64,000 nt of DNA from Arthrobacter pascens (GTDB lineage Bacteria; Actinomycetota; Actinomycetes; Actinomycetales; Micrococcaceae). The stretch covers positions 4,154,001-4,218,000 of the forward strand of contig NZ_JAUSXF010000001.1 in assembly GCF_030816475.1 (NCBI RefSeq), read 5' to 3'. The notes beneath the pieces were generated by a model that saw only the letters and a list, made by a program, of their open reading frames with translations, was not told where the DNA came from and ran no database searches. How positions within the stretch are numbered: the stretch's first letter is position 1; the number at the start of each line of letters is the position of its first letter. The position numbers and the translations under genes are program-made. Of the stretch, positions 25,667 through 34,508 are shown piece by piece.

Positions 25667-25829
25667 AAACGGCTTCGCCCTCCTTAACTCGACGTCGGGG
25701 AGGAGGCGGACCGGTCTTCTGTCACCGCCCCTCGGAGCTCCCCGGCAACCAATGGAGCGGGAAATAGGGAGCGGTCCCTTTTCTGTTCCGCGGCAAATGC
25801 CGCCTTTACCCGAAAACCAAGAGAGAAGT

Positions 25830-26051
25830 ATGGAAACGCTCACAGAGCACAACCTGTCGATAACTGTCGTTGTCACCGATCGAGAAAGGCTGGACAACCA
25901 ATTAGACGCTGCCGTGCGTGCCATCCGTGAAAGATCAACGGGGGAACGGCGACGGGGAATTCTTGTTACCAGATATGCCGCCAATGAATTTAAGGTGGCG
26001 CTTAGCGATAGTGTGCCTTTCGGTATGACCCACGAGAATCACTCCTGGTAA
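25830..26051 (+). CDS. Small hypothetical protein (73 residues)
   Basis: ATG 25830 is preceded by AAGAGAG. The product (METLTEHNLSITVVVTDRER at its start, RRGILVTRYAANEFKVALSD near the end) looks like a compact alpha/beta fold and has normal codon use. I recall similar small proteins in Arthrobacter genomes, of unknown role. It lies between the Usp and LpdA-like genes on the same strand. Confidence 0.65.
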   Translation: METLTEHNLSITVVVTDRERLDNQLDAAVRAIRERSTGERRRGILVTRYAANEFKVALSDSVPFGMTHENHSW

Positions 26052-26133
26052 TTTCAGAATCTTAAATCCGTAACCCACTAATACGCGCCCGCGTGCGAGT
26101 TCGCTCCGCGTGCATGAGAATAGAAGCCTCTAT

Positions 26134-27549
26134 ATGACTACCCAGCCGGTCCTCAGTTCACCCCGCATAGCGATTCTCGGTGGAGGGCCAGGCGGTTATG
26201 AAGCCGCCATGGTCGCGGCGTCCCTCGGTGCGGCGGTGACCGTGATCGAACGTGCAGGCCTGGGCGGATCGGCAGTGCTCACGGACGTCGTCCCCTCGAA
26301 AACGCTGATTGCCACGGCAGACCTGATGACGCGCGTCGGTGAGGCCGGAGGGTTGGGAGTCAAGTTCGATCTCAACGGCGCCGACTGCACGCCGAGCATG
26401 CACGCGGACCTCAAGCACATCAACGCCCGCGTCCTGGCCCTCGCCCGTCAGCAGTCCACTGACATTCAAAAGGGCCTCGAAAATCTGGGTGTCCGCGTTC
26501 TCAAGGGCTCCGGCAGGCTGTTGGACAACCACACCATCGAGGTCATCGGAGCCGCCGGCACCGAGATCATGGAGGCAGACGCGATCATCCTGGCAGTCGG
26601 CGCCCACCCTCGTGAGCTGCCCACCGCGCTTCCTGACGGCGAGCGGATTTTGAACTGGGCCCAGCTATACAACCTCGAGGAGCTGCCTGAGGAACTCATT
26701 GTGGTCGGCTCCGGCGTAACAGGTGCCGAGTTCGCCTCCGCCTACAACGGGCTGGGCTCCAAAGTGACCCTCATATCCAGCGGAGACCGTGTCCTGCCCA
26801 GGTCGGACACGGACGCCGCAGAGGTGCTGGAGGGTGTCTTCGAACGCCGTGGTGTCAAGGTCCTTGCCCGCTCCCGCGCAGAAGCCGTGGAGCGAACCGG
26901 CGACGGTGTCGCCGTGGTGCTGGCCAACGGCGTCAAAGTAACCGGCAGCCACTGTCTCGTGTGCGTCGGATCCATCCCGAACACCGATGACATCGGGCTC
27001 GAGGCAGCCGGCGTTGAACTCACGGACAGCGGCCACATCAAGGTGGACGGCGTCTCCCGGACGACCGCATCGAACATCTACGCAGCAGGCGACTGCACAG
27101 GAGTTTTCGCCCTCGCCTCGGTGGCCGCCATGCAGGGCCGCATAGCGATCGCCCATCTCATGGGCGATGGCGTCGCCCCGCTGAAACTGATTCAGGTGGC
27201 CTCAAATATCTTCACCTCTCCAGAGATCGCCGCAGTGGGTGTATCTGAGGAAGACGTGATATCAGACAAATTCCAAGGCGATGTTGTCAAGCTTCCCCTG
27301 AGCAGCAACGCCCGCGCCAAAATGCGCAACCACAAGGACGGCTTCGTCAAGATCATCGCCCGCAAGGGATCAGGCACCGTGATCGGCGGAGTCGTGGTGG
27401 GACCGAACGCCTCCGAACTGATCTTTCCGATCGCCATCGCCGTCGCGCAGAAACTGCATGTCGACGACGTCGCCAGCGCCTTCACCGTGTATCCCTCGCT
27501 GACTGGGTCAATCTCGGAGGCAGCGCGGCGCCTGCACGTACACATGTGA
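26134..27549 (+). CDS. LpdA-like FAD-dependent NAD(P)H:quinone oxidoreductase lacking the redox disulfide
   Basis: A 471-residue class I pyridine nucleotide-disulfide oxidoreductase fold. The FAD motif is AILGGGPGGYEAAMVAASLG (about residue 13). The NAD(P) motif is VVGSGVTGAEFASAY (mid-protein), followed by a second FAD segment IYAAGDCTGVFALASVAAMQ. The usual active-site CxxxxC is replaced by GGSAVLTDVVPSKT: both cysteines are absent. The C-terminal catalytic His-Glu motif is replaced by YPSLTGSISEAAR. Such disulfide-free relatives (Mycobacterium LpdA/Rv3303c type) reduce quinones rather than lipoamide. It is a single gene; ATG 26134 is the likely start, with GTG 26110 possible. Confidence 0.88.
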   Translation: MTTQPVLSSPRIAILGGGPGGYEAAMVAASLGAAVTVIERAGLGGSAVLTDVVPSKTLIATADLMTRVGEAGGLGVKFDLNGADCTPSMHADLKHINARVLALARQQSTDIQKGLENLGVRVLKGSGRLLDNHTIEVIGAAGTEIMEADAIILAVGAHPRELPTALPDGERILNWAQLYNLEELPEELIVVGSGVTGAEFASAYNGLGSKVTLISSGDRVLPRSDTDAAEVLEGVFERRGVKVLARSRAEAVERTGDGVAVVLANGVKVTGSHCLVCVGSIPNTDDIGLEAAGVELTDSGHIKVDGVSRTTASNIYAAGDCTGVFALASVAAMQGRIAIAHLMGDGVAPLKLIQVASNIFTSPEIAAVGVSEEDVISDKFQGDVVKLPLSSNARAKMRNHKDGFVKIIARKGSGTVIGGVVVGPNASELIFPIAIAVAQKLHVDDVASAFTVYPSLTGSISEAARRLHVHM

Positions 27550-27655
27550 CCCCGTCCCGTTCTATCCGCTGCAGATCCAGGTCCGGTAGTGGGTTTCGAC
27601 CGGCCGCGTCGGGCGCTGACAGGGGAATCATGAATGGTGAAAAAAATAAGTGCAC

Positions 27656-27756
27656 ATGTCTAGGGGAATCTGTCTCGTCATTGAAAATGATGAGGACATC
27701 GGCGGTCTCATCACCCTGATCCTGACCCAGGAAGGATTCGAGGTGCGCGCTGTCCG
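27656..27756 (+). pseudogene. N-terminal scrap of a response regulator receiver domain
   Basis: ATG 27656 opens MSRGICLVIENDEDIGGLIT then LILTQEGFEVRAV, the first beta-alpha-beta of a CheY-like receiver with its acidic pair (NDED). After about 33 residues the homology stops and a methyltransferase frame takes over in another phase. The receiver's phosphorylated Asp and the output domain are missing. Confidence 0.65.
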
Positions 27757-28524
27757 GACACGTTTGAAACGGTCCTCCGGTCCCACCGCTGGCGAACACT
27801 CGAGAACTCGGCGGCCTACCTCCTGCCCCATCTGTCCCCCGACTTCCACGTCCTCGACATCGGATGCGGCCCCGGCACCATTACCGCGGAGCTCGCGTCA
27901 TGCGTGGCTCACGTGACCGCGGTGGAACACACCTCCGCCGCGCTCGACCTAGCTCGTGCGGAGATGGACGGGCGCACGAACGTCTCGTATGTCGTAACCG
28001 ATGCACACGCTCTCGACCTGCCCGACGACAGCTTCGACGTCGTGCACGCCCACCAGGTCTTGCAGCACGTCGGAGACCCAGTGCAGGCGCTCCGTGAGAT
28101 GAAGCGCGTTTGTAAACCCGGAGGACTGGTGGCCGTGCGCGACAGCGACTACCTCGGCTTCACGTGGTTCCCTGAGATGCCGGCCTTCGACGAGTGGATG
28201 CGGCTTTACCAAGAGGCCGCGCTGGCCAACGGAGGCGAGCCCCAGGCGGGACGTCGGCTGCTGTCGTGGGCCCGGACGGCCGGGTTCACCGACATCACAC
28301 CGTCCTCGAGCACTTGGTGCTTCGCGAACCCGGAGGACCGGCAGTACTGGGGCGGGATGTGGGCCGACCGTATCCTGCAGTCAGCGCTCACGACGCAACT
28401 TTTGGACTCCGAGATGGCCACTCCGCTTGAGCTGCAGGCGATCTCGGAGGGATTCCGTTCCTGGATCAGCGATGAGGAAGGCTGGTTCAGCCTCCTCAGC
28501 GGAGAAATCCTCGCCAGGGCTTAG
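27757..28524 (+). pseudogene. Class I SAM methyltransferase lacking its start
   Basis: The frame from 27757 encodes DTFETVLRSHRWRTLENSAA and then VLDIGCGPGTITAELAS, the SAM-binding motif I, with later DSFDVVHAHQVLQHVGDP and CKPGGLVAVRDSDY. It is full length to the stop at 28524. There is no ATG/GTG/TTG upstream in frame before a stop near 27680; the first usable start, GTG 27904, would remove motif I. The sequence joins directly to the response-regulator scrap, so a deletion or recombination fused two unrelated genes out of frame. Family members methylate small molecules. Confidence 0.75.
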
Positions 28525-28872
28525 GGTGTGTTGCTAAACCTTTTGAAGGTGGATTTCCGCCAGGCTTGATTGCCGCGCCACTGGGTCCTCTTGGAACAGC
28601 GATCGACTCCTGGGGAGCAGCAGCCGGCTTCGCGTGTGTGGTGTTTGTCGGCCTCTTCATAGCCACAAACAACTGCCCTCGGCCAAAAGTCCCTGAAATA
28701 GTCCCCGGTGCCTTCCAGCATCCCGCAGGAACAGTACTCACCCGGCTATCCCGCCGCGAGCAGGACCATCCAGTTTGGGGAACCTCCTACGGGAACACCC
28801 TCGCAGTCACTGCAGTTCGCTAGTTTTCACGAATGCCGAACAGCGGTCCTTGTTTGCCTGCGATCCTCTTAG
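28525..28872. other. Intergenic stretch with one uncertain membrane frame
   Basis: About 350 bp. A plus-strand frame (28566-28823) contains one hydrophobic stretch (GFACVVFVGLFIATNN) but lacks a ribosome site, and its frame remains open upstream without a start. It could be part of a lost membrane protein. I do not call it a gene. Confidence 0.4.
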
Positions 28873-29313
28873 CTATTCATTCCCAGATGTGTCTGATGGG
28901 CTGTTGAAGTTGAAGGCGAGTTTGTGCCTATCGTGCTCCATGCGGGAGGTTGCCACGTCAGCCATGTTCTCCTCGGCCCATTCCTTCATTTCAATGACAA
29001 TACGGAGAAGTGAGTGACCGCGAGGAGTGAGCTCATAATCTGTCCGCATGGGTACTGACAACGTGACATGGCGTGAAACCAATCCGTCACGTTCCAGCGA
29101 ACGCAGCGTGGAGGTGAGCATCTTCTGGCTGGCACCGGCAATCCTCTTCTGGAGGTCACTGTGGCGTTGCTTCCCATCAACCAGGGCGAGCATTATCAGT
29201 GTTACCCACTTGCTGCTGATGGCCTCAAGCAGTTGACGTGCCGGGCATAGTTCCAATGATGCGTTGTAGTGCTTCTGTGCAGCCTGACGTTTCTGTTCAG
29301 CCGTAAGAGTCAT
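28873..29313 (-). CDS. HxlR-family regulator
   Basis: A 146-residue winged-helix protein. CPARQLLEAISSKWVTLIML carries the N-terminal Cys typical of redox-sensing HxlR members such as YodB/CatR, followed by RHSDLQKRIAGASQKMLTST and YELTPRGHSLLRIVIEMKEW. ATG 29313 has GGGGAA just upstream. It is divergent from the azoreductase gene at 29536, with an inverted repeat at 29490-29512 between. In Bacillus the same gene pairing responds to quinones and diamide through the cysteine. A similar role is inferred here. Confidence 0.9.
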   Translation of the reverse strand: MTLTAEQKRQAAQKHYNASLELCPARQLLEAISSKWVTLIMLALVDGKQRHSDLQKRIAGASQKMLTSTLRSLERDGLVSRHVTLSVPMRTDYELTPRGHSLLRIVIEMKEWAEENMADVATSRMEHDRHKLAFNFNSPSDTSGNE

Positions 29314-29489
29314 TTCCCCAATTGTCTTCTCTTTCGATTACCTCGTTGAGGCCAGCATAAGTGGGCGCCTGACACTGAAGGAAAACGTGCCGGAACCCCA
29401 AAAGGACTTTCCATGGAAGGCACGTCGGCGTGCCCTAGGCACAAAAAAGTGCGTTCTTACGCAGCATCGAGGTCTTGGTCAGGATTGGT

Positions 29490-29512
29490 AACGAGGGACA
29501 AAGTGCCTCGTT
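29490..29512 (+). promoter_or_regulatory. Inverted repeat before azoreductase gene
   Basis: AACGAGG (29490-29496) and CCTCGTT (29506-29512) flank a 9-bp centre, 24 bp upstream of ATG 29536. It is a probable binding site of the divergent HxlR regulator. Confidence 0.55.
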
Positions 29513-29535
29513 CGTAACGCTTTGAAAGGAAGCCA

Positions 29536-30213
29536 ATGCCTACCATCCTTCACATTAATGCCTCTCCCCGATACGCCAACAGTGAGTCCCTTCAATTGGC
29601 CCGGCATTTTATCGACTCCGTCCAAGCCGCCGGGTCGGAGAGCTTTGAGCTGGAGACCCTGGACCTGTTCAACGAGGGAGCACTGCCCGTTTTCGGCCGT
29701 ATCGCAGCGGATGCCAAGATGGCTGTTTTTTCCGGCCAAGACCAAACACCGGAGCAGATCATGGCATGGGAATCAGCCCGTGCCGTGTTCGATCAGTTCA
29801 CTGCTGCCGATGCATACGTCTTCAACATCCCCATGTGGAATTCCGGTGTTCCCTATGTCCTGAAGCAATGGATCGACATCATCACCCAGCCCGGATGGAG
29901 CTTCGGCTTCGATCCCGAAAACGGCTACCGTGGCCTGATGGAGGGAAAGCAGGCCATGGCTATCCATACCAGCGGTGTTTACGCCCCCGGTGTACCGGTC
30001 GCCTTTGGTTCTGATTTCAGCAGCACCTTCTTCGCTGACTGGCTGAACTTCGTAGGCATTTCAGATTCCACTCATGTCCGTTTTGCCCCGACAGTCCTCA
30101 ACGGCGACGTGGACGGCACGCGAAAGGTTGCGGAGCTCGAGCTCTCCGAAGCAGCGGTCGGGTTTGCGAGCAAGCTCAGGACCGTTGGTGTTCTCCAGCT
30201 TGTCAATGACTAA
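29536..30213 (+). CDS. azoR: FMN-dependent NADH-azoreductase/quinone reductase
   Basis: A 225-residue flavodoxin-fold enzyme that reduces azo dyes and quinones by two electrons using NADH. FMN-binding segments are ILHINASPRYANSESLQLAR (phosphate loop), FNIPMWNSGVPYVLKQWIDI and AIHTSGVYAPG. AAGGAA precedes ATG 29536 at the right distance. The divergent HxlR gene, with its single N-terminal Cys, suggests control by electrophile stress, as for the YodB-AzoR1 pair of Bacillus. Confidence 0.92.
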   Translation: MPTILHINASPRYANSESLQLARHFIDSVQAAGSESFELETLDLFNEGALPVFGRIAADAKMAVFSGQDQTPEQIMAWESARAVFDQFTAADAYVFNIPMWNSGVPYVLKQWIDIITQPGWSFGFDPENGYRGLMEGKQAMAIHTSGVYAPGVPVAFGSDFSSTFFADWLNFVGISDSTHVRFAPTVLNGDVDGTRKVAELELSEAAVGFASKLRTVGVLQLVND

Positions 30214-30298
30214 GCCGGACGCAGTGCGTATCGGCATTTCGGGCAGCTATGCCACCGCCTCGTTGCTGCTCTCGGCATTCGGGACGCCGCGCTCGTAG

Positions 30299-30694
30299 AG
30301 AGCGTGCGTTGCTACAAGCAGCGAGCATCGTCGGATAGCAGAAGCTGTCGGCTGGTCAGGATCATTCGACTGGGACACCCTTCCCCTGTCCTTGGAGGCA
30401 TCCGTGTCTGGCGTCGTTGCAGTAGCTGGTGAGCGCGTCGTAGGAATGGGTCGCCTTGTCGGTGACGGGGTGAAGTACTTCTATGTTCAGGACGTAGCCG
30501 TAATTCCTGAGTACCAGGGCCAAGGAGTGGGTAAAGCGATCATCGACCAGCTTCTGTTGCATGTCGCACAAACGGCGCCGTCGACCGCGTTCGTCGGGCT
30601 CTTCAGTACCGAAAACGCGACGAAAGCCTATGCCAGCCGCGGATTTACTGCAGGAGATATGGCCGGCATGTTCCGGCTGGTGCAGCCGGTCTAG
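30299..30694 (+). pseudogene. GNAT acetyltransferase with missing start
   Basis: The open frame from 30299 to 30694 encodes a near-complete small GNAT: AEAVGWSGSFDWDTLPLSLE, VVAVAGERVVGMGRLVGDG, YVQDVAVIPEYQGQGVGKAI (acetyl-CoA loop Q-G-x-G-V-G) and the end AYASRGF. No ATG/GTG/TTG lies between the upstream TAG (30296) and TTG 30392, which would delete the first part of the domain. The gene has probably lost its first about 15 codons. Translation from TTG 30392 (100 residues) is an alternative. Confidence 0.65.
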
Positions 30695-30723
30695 TTTCGC
30701 AGCTCTACCAGCACCAGCGGTCT

Positions 30724-31194
30724 CTAAGGCCAGAGGGCCTTCCTGAGCAGCGCCTTGAGCTGGGCGATTTCATCCTCCGCGAGGCCTGCGAGCGCCTCCG
30801 CCTCAGCCCGCTGTGCAGCCTCTCCGGCCACCACGAGGAGCCTCGAGCCTTTGGCCGTTGCGGTCACCGTCTTTGCCCTCCTGTCCTGCTTCCCCGGAGC
30901 CCTGGCCACCAGCCCCCGCTTCTCCAGCTCATCGACCAGGGAAACAATCTGGCTCGGATCCAGGCTCAGGAAATCCGCGAGTTCGCGCTGCGTCGGCTCA
31001 AGCCCGCTGTTGGCCAGAATCAGCACCGAGTAGGAGCGCTCCTTGAGATCGAACTCCGACAGCGCCCGGTTGTTCAGGACCGAACCGGTGGCGCGCAGTT
31101 TAGCCAGCAGGAATCCCACATCATCGGTGATCGGCGCGGCGATCAGCTTGTCCTCCGCCGCACCCTGCTCCGCGCCCTGCGTCTCGATCGTCAT
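30724..31194 (-). CDS. MarR-family transcriptional regulator
   Basis: A 156-residue winged-helix repressor. SVLILANSGLEPTQRELADF is followed by SLDPSQIVSLVDELEKRGLV, the recognition helix, and by the wing APGKQDRRAKTVTATAKG. ATG 31194 has TGGAG at 8 nt. It is divergent from the catabolic cluster starting at 31320, and an inverted repeat GTTGA-N5-TCAAC lies between. It probably represses that cluster and responds to an aromatic or CoA-thioester inducer, as is usual for MarR proteins of catabolic pathways. Confidence 0.92.
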   Translation of the reverse strand: MTIETQGAEQGAAEDKLIAAPITDDVGFLLAKLRATGSVLNNRALSEFDLKERSYSVLILANSGLEPTQRELADFLSLDPSQIVSLVDELEKRGLVARAPGKQDRRAKTVTATAKGSRLLVVAGEAAQRAEAEALAGLAEDEIAQLKALLRKALWP

Positions 31195-31224
31195 GCCAGA
31201 CTCCAATAATGGTCAAAATAAACC

Positions 31225-31239
31225 GTTGACTTTTTCAAC
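31225..31239. promoter_or_regulatory. Putative MarR operator
   Basis: GTTGA (31225-31229) and TCAAC (31235-31239) form a short inverted repeat around TTTTT-rich DNA, overlapping a TTGACT -35-like hexamer (31226-31231). It lies in the 125-bp region between the MarR gene and the catabolic cluster. Confidence 0.5.
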
Positions 31240-31319
31240 TATCCGTATTTTCATGGATACAGAACAGCATCCCATGCCGGAAGGCAGGATGCACACGGAC
31301 AGCTAGCAAGGGAGCAGCG

Positions 31320-32273
31320 ATGAGCCTGTCAGGCAAAGTAGCAATCGTCACCGGAAGCGGACGGGGGCTTGGACTTGCATACGCGAGGGAACTTGCCCGC
31401 CACGGCGCCGCCGTCGTGATCAATGACGTTGATGCCAACGTTGCCTCCGAAGCAGTCAAGACCATCGAGTCCGACGGCGGGCGTGCTGTCGCCGTCGTCG
31501 CCCCGGTGGGCAGCACCGGGGTGGCCAGGCAGCTGGTGGCGACGGCCGTTGATGCCTTCGGCCGGCTGGACATCCTGGTCACCAACGCGGGAATCCTGCG
31601 GGACAAGAGCCTGCTGAAGATGACCGACGAGGACTTCGACCTGGTCATCAACGTCCACCTGCGCGGCACCTTCACCTGCGTCCGGGAAGCTTTTGCCTAC
31701 TTCAAGGAGAATGGCATCGCCGGCCGCATCATCACCATCGGCTCCCCCACCGGCCAGCGCGGCAACTTCGGCCAGACCAACTACGCCGCGGCCAAGGCCG
31801 GGATCGTCGGCATGGTGCGCACCTGGGCGCTGGAAATGAAGAAAGCGGCCGTCACTGTCAACGCCGTCATCCCGGTGGCCGCGACTGCCATGACCAAGAC
31901 CCTCCCGTATTTCCAGAAAGCGGTGGAAGCAGACGAGCGCGGGGAGGCCATGCCTTCCTTCTTCCGCCACGAACTCGGTTTCGGAACGGCCGACGACGTC
32001 TCCGGACTGGTTGCCTTCCTCGCCTCCGACGACGCCGCGAACATTACCGGCCAGGCCATCGGCGCCGGTGGTGACCGGCTGCAGGTCTGGACCCACCCGG
32101 AAGCTGCGACTACGGAATACCGCGAGGGCGGCTGGAGCTACCAGGCCCTCTCCGAAAACGCAGCGTCCCTCTTCAGCGCGGGCACCTTGCAGGGCTACGG
32201 CGAGGAATTCCTGCCGCTGCCCGAGGACCTCCAGCCCGAGCCGGCCCAGCCTGCTGCAACACCGGCCCGCTGA
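31320..32273 (+). CDS. SDR-family dehydrogenase with C-terminal extension
   Basis: A 317-residue SDR, about 60 residues longer than the core. TGSGRGLG binds the cofactor, the catalytic Ser is in TIGSPTGQRG and Tyr/Lys in TNYAAAKAG. The extra C-terminal part (DRLQVWTHPEAATTEY onwards) resembles that of SDRs acting on CoA thioesters or large substrates and ends in a Pro/Ala tail. ATG 31320 follows GGGAGCAG. It is the first gene of the rightward catabolic cluster; the next ATG is 1 bp after its stop. Confidence 0.9.
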   Translation: MSLSGKVAIVTGSGRGLGLAYARELARHGAAVVINDVDANVASEAVKTIESDGGRAVAVVAPVGSTGVARQLVATAVDAFGRLDILVTNAGILRDKSLLKMTDEDFDLVINVHLRGTFTCVREAFAYFKENGIAGRIITIGSPTGQRGNFGQTNYAAAKAGIVGMVRTWALEMKKAAVTVNAVIPVAATAMTKTLPYFQKAVEADERGEAMPSFFRHELGFGTADDVSGLVAFLASDDAANITGQAIGAGGDRLQVWTHPEAATTEYREGGWSYQALSENAASLFSAGTLQGYGEEFLPLPEDLQPEPAQPAATPAR

Positions 32274-32274
32274 G

Positions 32275-33168
32275 ATGGCCGCCACCCGGTACGAACTGGG
32301 CATCGACGCCGCGAAACTCGATGCCATCGATATGCACGTCCACCTCGAAGTGGACGGCCACGGCCACGAATCCCTCCCGCATGCCCTGACCGAGGCCTCG
32401 GCCAAGTACTTCAAGGCCGAGGACCGCACGCCGTCCCTGGACCGGATCGCCGAGGTGTACCGCGGACTGAACATGGCCGCCGTCGTCTTCACCGTGGACG
32501 CCCGCACCCAGCTCAAGCACGAACCGAACAGCATCCCGGAGCTGATCGCCGGGGCCGCCCGGAACAACGACGTCCTGATCCCGTTCGGCAGCGTCGATCC
32601 GCGCACCGGCGCCGAGGCCATCCAGGGCGCCAAGCACCAGGCCATCGACCTGGGTGCCCGCGGCTTCAAATTCCATCCGTCCCTGCAGGGCTTCGACCCC
32701 TCCAGCGAACAGTTCTACCCACTCTGGGAAACGCTGCAGGAACTGGGACTGCCCGCGATCTTCCACACCGGCCAGAACGGCATGGGCGCCGGCCTGCCGG
32801 GCGGCTACGGGATCAAACTGGCCTACTCGAACCCGCTGCTCCTGGACGCCGTCGCCGCTGACTTCCCTGAGTTGCAGATCATCATGGCCCATCCCTCGGT
32901 GCCGTGGCAGGACGAGGCCAACTCCATCGCATCGCACAAGGCGAACGTATTCATCGATCTCTCCGGCTGGTCCCCCAAGTACTTCCCGGAATCCCTCGTG
33001 AAGGCCGCCAACTCCTATCTTCAGGACAAGGTCCTGTTCGGCACCGACTTCCCCCTCATCACCCCGCAGAAATGGCTTGGCGCCTTCGCGGACCTTCCGC
33101 TCAAGGACGAAGTCCGCCCGAAGATCCTCAAGGGCAATGCCGTGCGGCTGCTCGGCCTGGGTAGCTAA
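32275..33168 (+). CDS. Amidohydrolase (COG2159, metal-dependent)
   Basis: A 297-residue TIM-barrel hydrolase/decarboxylase of the amidohydrolase-2 family. Metal-site residues appear in AIDMHVHLEV near the start, FKFHPSLQG and FHTGQNG mid-protein, IIMAHPSVPW, and the terminal GTDFPLITP Asp. The ATG overlaps the SDR region with only one base between them, so translation is coupled. Relatives include ACMSD, gamma-resorcylate decarboxylase and ring-opening hydrolases. In this operon it could hydrate or cleave a ring intermediate; the exact reaction is unknown. Confidence 0.9.
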   Translation: MAATRYELGIDAAKLDAIDMHVHLEVDGHGHESLPHALTEASAKYFKAEDRTPSLDRIAEVYRGLNMAAVVFTVDARTQLKHEPNSIPELIAGAARNNDVLIPFGSVDPRTGAEAIQGAKHQAIDLGARGFKFHPSLQGFDPSSEQFYPLWETLQELGLPAIFHTGQNGMGAGLPGGYGIKLAYSNPLLLDAVAADFPELQIIMAHPSVPWQDEANSIASHKANVFIDLSGWSPKYFPESLVKAANSYLQDKVLFGTDFPLITPQKWLGAFADLPLKDEVRPKILKGNAVRLLGLGS

Positions 33169-33169
33169 G

Positions 33170-34411
33170 ATGGGCTCCGCGACGGCTGAGCAGACGCCTC
33201 TTCCCGAAAAGACCCGGCTCTACGGTGTCTGCGACTATTACGACGCCGAGTCCCTCCTCACCGGTGATGAGCGCCGGGTGCTGGGGCGGCTGCGGAGCTT
33301 CCTGGACCGGGAGGCGCGGCCGGTGCTGGCCGATTATTGGGAGCGGGGCGAGTTTCCCACGCACCTGGAGCAGCCGCTGATCGACCTGGACCTGATGGAA
33401 CCCGCAGAAGGTGGCGCCCTGCGCCCGCGTTCCACGCCCGCCAGGGGGATCTATCAGGGCTTCCGGATCTTCGAACTCGCCCGCACCGACGCCTCCCTTG
33501 CCACCTGGTACACCGCTCAGGCCGGACTGTTCCGCACAGCCATCCGGGTGGGTGCTTCCGCCGAGCAGCAGGAAAAGTGGATGCCCCAGGTTATCGACTT
33601 CTCGCTGAAGGGCGTGTTCTCCCTGACCGAGCCTGAATCCGGCTCCGACATTGCCGGCGGGCTTTCCACCACCGCCCGCAGGGAAAAAACGCGGGACGGT
33701 GATATCTGGGTGCTCGACGGCGCCAAGCGCTGGATCGGCGGGGCCGCGACGGCGGATGTGCTGGCAGTGTTCGCGCGTGACGTGGCAGACGGCCAGGTGA
33801 AGGGCTTCCTCGTTGACCGCGAGGCGGACGGTGTGGCGCTGGAGAAAATCCGCGGCAAAACGTCGCTCCGGATGATGCAGAACGCCCACATCACGCTCAG
33901 CAGCGTCCGGGTGCCGGAGTCCATGCGGCTGCACAACGTGAACTCCTTCAGGGACGTCGCGGCGATGCTCAGGGCCATGCGCTCTGACGTCGCGTGGATC
34001 GCCACCGGCATCCAGGCCGGAGCCTTCGAGGCCGCCCTGAGCTACGTCACCGGGCGGCACCAGTTCGGCCGTCCGCTGGGCTCCTTCCAGCTGATCCAGG
34101 AAAAGCTCGCCAGAATGCTCGGCAACGTCACCGCATCGCTGTCCCTGGTGGTCCGGCTGACGGAACAGCAGGCCAAGGGCATCTACCGGGACCAGGATTC
34201 GGCCCTTGCCAAGATGCAGACCTGCCTGCTCATGCGCGAAACAGTGGCCCTGGCCCGCGAGCTGGTCGGCGGCAACGGCATCACCCTCGAGACGGACGTC
34301 GCCAGGTTCCACGCCGACGCCGAGGCCGTCTACTCCTATGAAGGCACCCACGACATCAACGCCCTCATCATCGGCCGTGCCTTGACCGGCGTCAGCGCGT
34401 TCGCCCCCTGA
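33170..34411 (+). CDS. Acyl-CoA dehydrogenase (glutaryl-CoA dehydrogenase-like)
   Basis: A 413-residue flavoenzyme. Conserved segments are GVFSLTEPESGSDIAGGLST (FAD/substrate loop), WIGGAATADVLAVFARD, RHQFGRPLGSFQLIQEKLAR and VGGNGITLETDVARFHADAE. The catalytic base lies in YSYEGTHDINALIIGRALTG (Glu). This arrangement, with the base in the TxDINAL context, is typical of the glutaryl-CoA dehydrogenase subgroup. Its ATG is one base after the amidohydrolase stop. It should insert a double bond in a CoA-activated intermediate whose hydration is done by the MaoC protein downstream. Confidence 0.92.
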   Translation: MGSATAEQTPLPEKTRLYGVCDYYDAESLLTGDERRVLGRLRSFLDREARPVLADYWERGEFPTHLEQPLIDLDLMEPAEGGALRPRSTPARGIYQGFRIFELARTDASLATWYTAQAGLFRTAIRVGASAEQQEKWMPQVIDFSLKGVFSLTEPESGSDIAGGLSTTARREKTRDGDIWVLDGAKRWIGGAATADVLAVFARDVADGQVKGFLVDREADGVALEKIRGKTSLRMMQNAHITLSSVRVPESMRLHNVNSFRDVAAMLRAMRSDVAWIATGIQAGAFEAALSYVTGRHQFGRPLGSFQLIQEKLARMLGNVTASLSLVVRLTEQQAKGIYRDQDSALAKMQTCLLMRETVALARELVGGNGITLETDVARFHADAEAVYSYEGTHDINALIIGRALTGVSAFAP

Positions 34412-34508
34412 ACGCGGCCGACTGAACCCCCACCTACCCGAGAGTTACACCATTGTCCGGCACCGCCGTCGGACGTTCCCTACCCACCCATCTCCACAGG
34501 AGGCACAC

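Noticed and set aside
28566..28823. 85-residue plus-strand frame with one hydrophobic helix
   Set aside because: No start signal and open upstream; it may be a fragment but the family is not recognisable.
31329..32669. 446-codon minus-strand frame, and similar ones at 33128-34351, 39726-41054 and 49592-50716
   Set aside because: All mirror real plus- or minus-strand enzymes and have no recognisable domain.
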